Assembly: GCA_007376405.1 (NCBI GenBank) | Contig: VMGD01000012.1 | Coordinates: 1-35,740, forward strand | Direction of reading: 5' to 3' | Source: Microgenomates group bacterium Gr01-1014_7 | GTDB taxonomy: Bacteria; Patescibacteriota; Microgenomatia; Daviesbacterales; UBA10151 | Length of the DNA stretch: 35,740 bases | Shown here: one piece after another, positions 29,646 through 35,740 of the stretch | Layout: every line of letters starts with the position of its first letter | How positions within the stretch are numbered: the stretch's first letter is position 1 | Notes under the pieces: generated by a model | Databases searched by the model: none | The model's input: only the letters and a program-made list of their open reading frames with translations | Told to the model about the DNA's origin: nothing | Position numbers and translations under genes: made by a program

Positions 29646-31867
29646 TTAGCAGGCTCGTTTTTGGCTGAGGTGATGGCAGAGGGAGTGGCAAAGGTGGAAA
29701 AGGCATCGGAAAAGATAGTTTTTTCAGCCTCTTTTCGGATTCGAACCAGTCCTTTGGGTATAATCCCGGCCACTGCCAAATCTCTCCTTCCGTCAATTGT
29801 GGCCTCAATTATTCCTTCTGGCCGCTCAAAAGCAACATCTTGTCTTCCTTCCAAAACCCCTTTCATAATTTTATTCCAAATTGGAGCAGCTCCTGTTATG
29901 CCTGATGTCAGGGCGGGGTTCATGGGGGAGTTATCATTATTTCCCACCCAAACTCCCACCACAAACTCCGGGCTATAGCCAAAAGTCCAGTTATCCCTTT
30001 TATTATCCGAAGTGCCAGTTTTAACTGCCACACTGTGACCCGAAATTTTAAGCAGCGAATTTGATCCAAATGCAGGGGTTCGGGCGCTGTTGTCAGTTAA
30101 AATACTGGTTACTAAATAGGCAATCGGGGCCTCAAGCGCCTGAGTACCGTCCTGCTGATACTCTTCCAATACATTCCCGTCTGAATCCGTCACTTTCAGA
30201 ATTGGGGTGGCCTCACGTTTTTGTCCCATTTGGGCCAATGTTCCATAAACAGTCATCATGTCAATCATTTTAACCTCCCCCCCTCCTAAAGTTAAGGATA
30301 AACCATACCTTTTTGGATCATTAAAAGTGGTAATGCCTAAATCTCTGGCAGTTTTGATCATATTGTCAATCCCGATTGTGGCCAGCATTTTAACTGCCGG
30401 GATATTATATGATGAGCCCAAGGCTGTGCGAATGGACACCGGTCCGTGGAAGCGGCCGTCATAATTTACCGGAGAATAAACATTGACCCCGTCTTTAAAG
30501 CTAACAGGTATATCCAAAATAGTTGTTCCGGGGGTGAACCCCTGTTTGAAAGCGGTGGCATAGGTTGCAACTTTAATAGCAGAACCGGGCTGGCGAAGAG
30601 CCAGTGCCACATTAAATGAGCCAAACTGCCTCTCATGATAATCTTTACTGCCTACCATAGCCAAGATCTGGCCGGAGCGGGCATCCGTTACCATGGCCGC
30701 TCCGTTTTTGACATTCAAACCGGCCAGTTTTTCCACTTCCTCCGAGACAGCTTTTTCAACAGTCTCCTGAAGGGTTAAATCAAGGGTGGTGGTGATCTTT
30801 AATCCTCCCTGGGACAAAACTCTTTGGCCGTATTTTGCGGACAGCAAATCTTTTATATACATCACAAAATGCGGAGCGTATATATTAGTTATCTGGGGTT
30901 TTAAATGTAAATCTTCCGCTAAAGCCTGATTTGCCTGAGCCTCCGTTAAAAATTTATTTTCTTTCATGCTTTGCAGAACTTCCCTTTGGCGATCCTTGCC
31001 CAGCTCCGGGTTGGTGCCGTAAGGGCTAAACTGGGTGGGTGAAGCAGGCAGTCCGGCAAGGTATGCAGCTTGCGCCAGAGTCAACTGCCTGGAGTTGATG
31101 CCAAAATAAGTTTGAGAAGCAGCCTCAATGCCCCAGGCAGGACCTCCATAAGGAGCTTCATTCAAATACATTTGTAAAATCTCATCTTTGCTATAAAGAC
31201 GTTCAGCCCAAAGAGCCAGGATTAGTTCTTTGATCTTGCGGGTGTAGGTTTTTTCCGGGGTCAGTAAAGTGTTTTTAATCAGCTGCTGGGTAATGGTTGA
31301 GGCTCCTTCAAGCTGGTTGTTTTGAGGATTATTCTTCAAGTTGCTAACGCCGGCTCTGATTATTGCCAGAGGATCAATCCCCAAGTGATGATAAAAGTTT
31401 TTATCCTCGGTTGAGATAGTGGCCTGGGCCACGTAGGATGGCAGTTCATTCAAACCAACCAGAGTGCGGTTTCTGCCTTCATAAAGGCGGTACAGCAGTT
31501 TGCCTTTTCTGTCAAAAAACTCGGTGGTTAGCGCCTTGTCTGTTGAAACAAGTTTTTTGGGAGAGGGAAGTTGATAAGCAGTAGTAACGATAAAAGAGGT
31601 ATACACATACAAAAGCAGGAGGCCCAGACTTAATGCGACAGCTATTTTTGTTTTTCTGGACATTCGTCTCCAGAACTTACGCGGCCGGCCTCTGCCCCGC
31701 CTAAGGCGGGAAAGGGTATAGGGTATAGGGTATAGGGTATAGTGCGGAAAAGAAATTTTTGGTAATCTAAATTTAAATAAATATCCCACGATCCAAAGGG
31801 GGACTTGCCCGATTTTAATCAGGCTATATTGAATAAGCAAAATCACTATCCTCAAAAGATAAAGCAT
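29642..31867 (-). CDS. Penicillin-binding protein 1A (transglycosylase/transpeptidase)
   Basis: ATISTEDKNFYHHLGIDPLAIIRA; GASTITQQLIKN; RQPGSAIKVATYATAF; VAVKTGTSDNKRDNWTFGYSPEFVVGVWVGNND. Confidence 0.97.
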   Translation of the reverse strand: MLYLLRIVILLIQYSLIKIGQVPLWIVGYLFKFRLPKISFPHYTLYPIPYTLSRLRRGRGRPRKFWRRMSRKTKIAVALSLGLLLLYVYTSFIVTTAYQLPSPKKLVSTDKALTTEFFDRKGKLLYRLYEGRNRTLVGLNELPSYVAQATISTEDKNFYHHLGIDPLAIIRAGVSNLKNNPQNNQLEGASTITQQLIKNTLLTPEKTYTRKIKELILALWAERLYSKDEILQMYLNEAPYGGPAWGIEAASQTYFGINSRQLTLAQAAYLAGLPASPTQFSPYGTNPELGKDRQREVLQSMKENKFLTEAQANQALAEDLHLKPQITNIYAPHFVMYIKDLLSAKYGQRVLSQGGLKITTTLDLTLQETVEKAVSEEVEKLAGLNVKNGAAMVTDARSGQILAMVGSKDYHERQFGSFNVALALRQPGSAIKVATYATAFKQGFTPGTTILDIPVSFKDGVNVYSPVNYDGRFHGPVSIRTALGSSYNIPAVKMLATIGIDNMIKTARDLGITTFNDPKRYGLSLTLGGGEVKMIDMMTVYGTLAQMGQKREATPILKVTDSDGNVLEEYQQDGTQALEAPIAYLVTSILTDNSARTPAFGSNSLLKISGHSVAVKTGTSDNKRDNWTFGYSPEFVVGVWVGNNDNSPMNPALTSGITGAAPIWNKIMKGVLEGRQDVAFERPEGIIEATIDGRRDLAVAGIIPKGLVRIRKEAEKTIFSDAFSTFATPSAITSAKNEPAN
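31695..31742. repeat. 7-bp array (GGGTATA x4) plus CCCGCCTTAGGCGGG palindrome in frame in PBP1A
   Basis: In-frame peptide YTLYPIPYTLSRLRRG. Confidence 0.85.
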
Positions 31868-31950
31868 AATTTTAAAACTGCGGACAGGATGAGCTTTGAG
31901 GCCATTCTAAAATATTTATCTTACAATCCACAAGAGGGAAGTTTAGTCGC

Positions 31951-31995
31951 TTGACTTTTAAAATCCCATAGTGTACAATGTATACATAAATTATG
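31951..31995 (+). promoter_or_regulatory. Sigma70-like promoter
   Basis: TTGACT-N17-TACAAT, ATG 13 nt downstream. Confidence 0.55.
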
Positions 31996-32691
31996 AGAAC
32001 TAATAATCCAGAAATTTTAGATCAGTCTCCGGCAGCTTTACGCTCAGAATCACCAAAATTTGTGAGTGAAACTTCCAGACTTTCTAAATTAACCAGAAGT
32101 ATTACTGGTGGAATACGAAATCACCCAGCAGAGTATGCTTTTGTGACGTTTGTAACTTTGTATCTTGGTTTTCAAGTAATCCGAGGCATTCCTAATTTCA
32201 GTGCTCGTTTATTGGAAGAATCAACTACAGGAGATGGAAACAAAAATTCTTTAACTTTTTATCCTTCTTCTGAACCTGCTGACTGGATAAGACAGCAATT
32301 GGGAATCTTTGGTGATGTTATATCTACAGGATCTGTTGGAGTTAAGATTATAGAGCCAGAGGGTGTTAATGTAAGGTATTTACCAGATAAAAAATTAGGG
32401 ATAAGGGTTGAAACCGGCCAGCTTGAACCTTATTACAGGGTACTTCAGTATCATAAGTATGATCCTAAACTGATTAACGTTTCACATTTTATTGAAACAA
32501 AAGATGGTAATATTTGGGCTGTTTCTTGGGGTGATCCTGATAAAAACAATGAAGGGTTAAGATACCTTAATTTGTTTGCTGTTAGGGAGGATGGAAAGTG
32601 GCTGGCAGATTTTGTAAATGAATACAATCAGGATATACCTGGCGAGGTACTTTTTAGCCAATACCCTCAACCTGTTGAAGCCAGTAAATAA
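31993..32691 (+). CDS. Hypothetical single-TM protein
   Basis: TM YAFVTFVTLYLGFQVI; good upstream promoter; no family recognised. Confidence 0.65.
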   Translation: MRTNNPEILDQSPAALRSESPKFVSETSRLSKLTRSITGGIRNHPAEYAFVTFVTLYLGFQVIRGIPNFSARLLEESTTGDGNKNSLTFYPSSEPADWIRQQLGIFGDVISTGSVGVKIIEPEGVNVRYLPDKKLGIRVETGQLEPYYRVLQYHKYDPKLINVSHFIETKDGNIWAVSWGDPDKNNEGLRYLNLFAVREDGKWLADFVNEYNQDIPGEVLFSQYPQPVEASK

Positions 32692-33551
32692 AGGCCAATA
32701 GTAATAAATCCTATCCCTATAATTTGAGTAAGTAAAAAATAACCTGAAAATTTAAGTTTAAAAACCTCCGGGAATTTAGTCCCCAGAATTAAACTGAACA
32801 CGATTAAGAAAATATATTTTATTCCCTGAAGGGAGTTGACTATGGCAGGATTTGCCAAAGAAATTGAAAACAAAAGAAGTAATTCTGAAGCTATTGCAGA
32901 TACTTGTCCAAAAATAAAAAGGGGCACACTTTTGACTACAGCTTTTGTTTTCAAAAAAGAAGCAATAATCCTTCTTAAATATGGAACCACTAAGAAGCTG
33001 AGGAGTAAAGGCAAAAGAATGGGCCTTGACCAAATTAGAACTGTTAAAAAACTTGTCTTTAAAAAACTTAAAGACAAAAAATAATATGATAAAGCAAAAA
33101 AGACAGAAGAGAAAATCTCCAAAAAAAGCTCTTTCATATTAATTTTGCCTTTTAAATTCTCCAAAGTTAAAAATATCAGTCCTGCCACAAGTATTGCAAT
33201 GGCTTTAATCTGGGTTTGGGTTAAACCCTGAAAGCCAAGTATAAGTAAAAATATTGGAGTTAGCGCTCCTATGACAGGAATTACTCTTTGAACCTGGCCG
33301 GATTTTAAAGCTCTAAGCATCAGGTATGCGCCGATTATCCAAGAAGCTGTTGAAACTGAAGCCAGCATTATAACTTCTGTGGAGGGAAGTTTTACAAATG
33401 GAATACCTAAAAGTAAACTCATATTCATCAAACTAAAGTAAAAAATATAAATCAGGGGATCGGGAATGGTTTTGGTCAGTAAAATTTTATCAACCGTTAC
33501 AGCAATACTATTTAAAAACTGGGCCAAAATGGCAAAAGGGAGGTACGACAT
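32667..33551 (-). CDS. EamA/DMT-family transporter
   Basis: About 10 TM segments in two repeats; AYLMLRALKSGQVQRVIPVIGALTPIFLLILG. Confidence 0.8.
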   Translation of the reverse strand: MSYLPFAILAQFLNSIAVTVDKILLTKTIPDPLIYIFYFSLMNMSLLLGIPFVKLPSTEVIMLASVSTASWIIGAYLMLRALKSGQVQRVIPVIGALTPIFLLILGFQGLTQTQIKAIAILVAGLIFLTLENLKGKINMKELFLEIFSSVFFALSYYFLSLSFLKTSFLTVLIWSRPILLPLLLSFLVVPYLRRIIASFLKTKAVVKSVPLFIFGQVSAIASELLLLFSISLANPAIVNSLQGIKYIFLIVFSLILGTKFPEVFKLKFSGYFLLTQIIGIGFITIGLYLLASTG

Positions 33552-34858
33552 TATTTATTTTCTTTGATTATTTCTCTATAGCGCTTTTCCAAAACCTCTT
33601 CTGCATCAACAGTATGACCAATAAAGCGAAGCAGGGAATGGGGAATCCCGCTGTGTTGAATAATATCTGTATACACAAGGGCTGAAGGCCGGATTTTTCT
33701 TTCAAAAGTTAAATAATCTACCTCAACCAAGCCAAACCTGGGGTCAAAGCCCCGATGCCATTCAAAATTATCAATCAAAGACCAGTAGAAAAAGCCCTTA
33801 ACTTGAATGCCTGCTTTGATTGCTCTATAGACCTCGGAAAGATAAGTAATTAAGAATCTATTCTTGCGGTCATCATTGGTGGAGGCAATTCCACACTCTG
33901 TTATATAAATAGGCAGGTCATCGGATAAATCTGCCAGTACATCAAATAAACCTTCGGGATAAACCTCCCAGCCCAGATCGGAAATATCTCTTGACTGTAA
34001 GGTTTCATCGGCAATTTCAGGCCAAAACCCTTTTCCATCTTTAAACCGGGTATGGAAATAGTAATTTATTCCCAGGAAGTCATGGGTCTTTCTTGTCAGA
34101 AAGTAAAACAGATGATTGGCAGTTAAATCCGTGAAAACTACAGCTACCTGCTCAATTAAAGAGTGTTTATGATAAGGCTCAAAAGATTGGACATTTTGGG
34201 CAATGCCAACGGGTTTTTTGGGGAAAGCAGAGTGCAAATATTTATAGACCTTTTTGTGAGCAGATGCCAGATTCAGGGTAGTTTTTATTTGTCCCCAAAA
34301 ACTTTTTTTGGCCGGAGGCCAGACTCTTTCAAAGTAGGCTTCATAAACATATACCCCCGGTTCGTTTAAAGTGATCCAAAAGTCAACATATTCTGCAATC
34401 TCAGGAGCCACCCTTTTAACAAATCTTTCAAAATAGCTTGCTGTTTTGCTATTTTCCCAGCCACCAAGTCCTGCCACCCACTGAGGCAGGGTAAAATGCC
34501 AAAGAGTCAGCATGACTTTAATGTTAAGTGACTTAAGATACTTAAGCACACTGACGTAATGCTCAATTTCATGATGATCAAACTCTCCGTCTTTAGGTTC
34601 AATTCTTGACCATTCAATAGAGAGTCTATGGGCATTATGATTTAGCTCTTTGATAAGAGCAAAGTCTTTTTCATAAAGCTCATATTGGTTGCAAGTCTTC
34701 CCTGAGCGGAATTTAGGGGGGAGTTTTTGTTCCCATGCCCACCAATCGGCATTGACGTTATTGCCCTCCACCTGATAAGCAGAAGTGGCAGCTCCCCATA
34801 AGAAATCCTTTGGGAATTTTAGTATTCCATGTTCATGTTTTGGTTTGGGAGTGGGCAT
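33551..34858 (-). CDS. Glycoside hydrolase family 1 (beta-glucosidase-like)
   Basis: FPKDFLWGAATSAYQVEGN; FWITLNEPGVYVYEAY (acid/base); IYITECGIAS (nucleophile); GFFYWSLIDNFEWHRGFDPRFGLVEVD. Confidence 0.95.
   Translation of the reverse strand: MPTPKPKHEHGILKFPKDFLWGAATSAYQVEGNNVNADWWAWEQKLPPKFRSGKTCNQYELYEKDFALIKELNHNAHRLSIEWSRIEPKDGEFDHHEIEHYVSVLKYLKSLNIKVMLTLWHFTLPQWVAGLGGWENSKTASYFERFVKRVAPEIAEYVDFWITLNEPGVYVYEAYFERVWPPAKKSFWGQIKTTLNLASAHKKVYKYLHSAFPKKPVGIAQNVQSFEPYHKHSLIEQVAVVFTDLTANHLFYFLTRKTHDFLGINYYFHTRFKDGKGFWPEIADETLQSRDISDLGWEVYPEGLFDVLADLSDDLPIYITECGIASTNDDRKNRFLITYLSEVYRAIKAGIQVKGFFYWSLIDNFEWHRGFDPRFGLVEVDYLTFERKIRPSALVYTDIIQHSGIPHSLLRFIGHTVDAEEVLEKRYREIIKENK
34518..34546. repeat. 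9-bp-period array in frame in the GH1 gene
   Basis: TAAGTGACT TAAGATACT TAAGCAC. Confidence 0.6.
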
Positions 34859-34875
34859 GTTATAATCATAACATG
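34856..34875. promoter_or_regulatory. Palindromic divergent leaderless promoter
   Basis: CATGTTAT-AATC-ATAACATG: plus TATAAT-6-ATG(34873); minus TATGAT-6-ATG(34858). Confidence 0.65.
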
Positions 34876-35607
34876 TTTCGTTTTCTGCCCTTTATTTTAA
34901 TAGCTCTTTTGGTTCTAGGTGGATTGGGGTATTGGCGGTTTGTGGCTGTAAAGCAAAATCTGGAAAGTCCAAAGGCCGGGCAAGCCCAGGATCAGACCCC
35001 GATTGAGGTATCAAAGACGCTGCCTCAGGCAACTTTGGATGATAGAGTCAAGGCTTTGGAGGATTTAATTTCCAAAGTAGTGGTTGCGCTTAATTCGTTA
35101 AAATCATCCGCAAAGGGGGATACAGGCTCTTCAACGGACGCAAAACTAAACTCTCTGGATGCAGCTGTCACAGAATTAAAGGTAAGAGTTTCAGCTTTGG
35201 AAAAGTCTTCACCTGCAGCTCCCGCAACCACTACCTCAAGCTCGGGTAAATCCACAGTTTATATTCCTTTAGGGTCCGGCGGACAAATGAGTGATACCAA
35301 CTGGGCTACTCTTTCAACCTTTCAGATAAGTTTGGACCCCGCGCAATACCCGGGTTACACCAGTATGCAACTTGAAGTGACCATGAGACTTAATCAGCCG
35401 GGAGGCACGCTTTATGCCCGTTTGTATAATAGTAGCGGCGGTTCTGCCACTTCTTCCGAAGTTACCACCACCTCTACAACTTCCAAACTGGTAAACTCTT
35501 CAAATTTTACGCTGGCAACGGGTACTAAAACTTATGTTCTTCAGGCCAAAACTTCAGATGGCACCCCGGCCTTTTTGGATTATGCCAGGATAAAGGTTAA
35601 TTTCTAA
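34873..35607 (+). CDS. Membrane-anchored surface protein: TM + coiled coil + beta-rich C-terminal domain
   Basis: MFRFLPFILIALLVLGGLGYW; DDRVKALEDLISKVVVALNSLKS...LDAAVTELKVRVSALEK; Ser/Thr/Pro linker; jelly-roll-like end. Confidence 0.7.
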   Translation: MFRFLPFILIALLVLGGLGYWRFVAVKQNLESPKAGQAQDQTPIEVSKTLPQATLDDRVKALEDLISKVVVALNSLKSSAKGDTGSSTDAKLNSLDAAVTELKVRVSALEKSSPAAPATTTSSSGKSTVYIPLGSGGQMSDTNWATLSTFQISLDPAQYPGYTSMQLEVTMRLNQPGGTLYARLYNSSGGSATSSEVTTTSTTSKLVNSSNFTLATGTKTYVLQAKTSDGTPAFLDYARIKVNF

Positions 35608-35740
35608 AATTAAGAAGGTGAATTTTTAGGTCTATGTGAGAAGTCATACCTAATTGAATAATGGTACTGAAATTAAGGTACTATTTACGCTGCGAACCGT
35701 CCTGTCTGTCAGCTTCTCTGATTTTCTGGAAGAGTTTTCT

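Noticed and set aside
33850-33900. GH1 nucleophile motif ITECG instead of ITENG as evidence of inactivation
   Set aside because: The catalytic Glu and the NEP acid/base are both present; Asn to Cys next to the nucleophile alone does not imply loss of activity.

Overview
Gene-dense, AT-rich 35.7-kb bacterial chromosome segment. Gene content and style suggest a Candidate Phyla Radiation / Patescibacteria genome of the Microgenomates type (inference, not tested). I see no rRNA, CRISPR array or transposase. Housekeeping content: an F1-type ATPase operon, leuS, argS, comEA/comEC, ndk, mreB, sortase, PBP1A, secE-nusG-rplK-rplA, rplJ-rplL, glycosyltransferases, GH1, and two tRNAs. Main points: (1) The ATPase operon has alpha, beta, gamma, delta, epsilon and b genes but no a-subunit gene. 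Its c-like protein carries a secreted fibre-type domain of about 190 aa and lacks the ion-binding carboxylate in helix 2. This is a candidate non-ion-translocating rotary ATPase that could turn an extracellular crown. (2) Next to it, an ORF missing from the supplied track (minus strand, 2484 to beyond base 1) encodes a MerR-like HTH, a TM segment and a GNVGIGT-type fibre, interrupted by a complete 223-aa mini-intein. Three copies of an AATCTAkGCAAA motif lie at its promoter. (3) Seven or more start codons sit exactly 6 nt after a -10 hexamer, as expected for leaderless mRNAs, and three divergent gene pairs share overlapping promoters. (4) Many degenerate 7-bp-period arrays, a 9-bp-period TAAGTNACT family, and palindromic elements (one with compensatory stem changes) occur between genes and in frame inside them.
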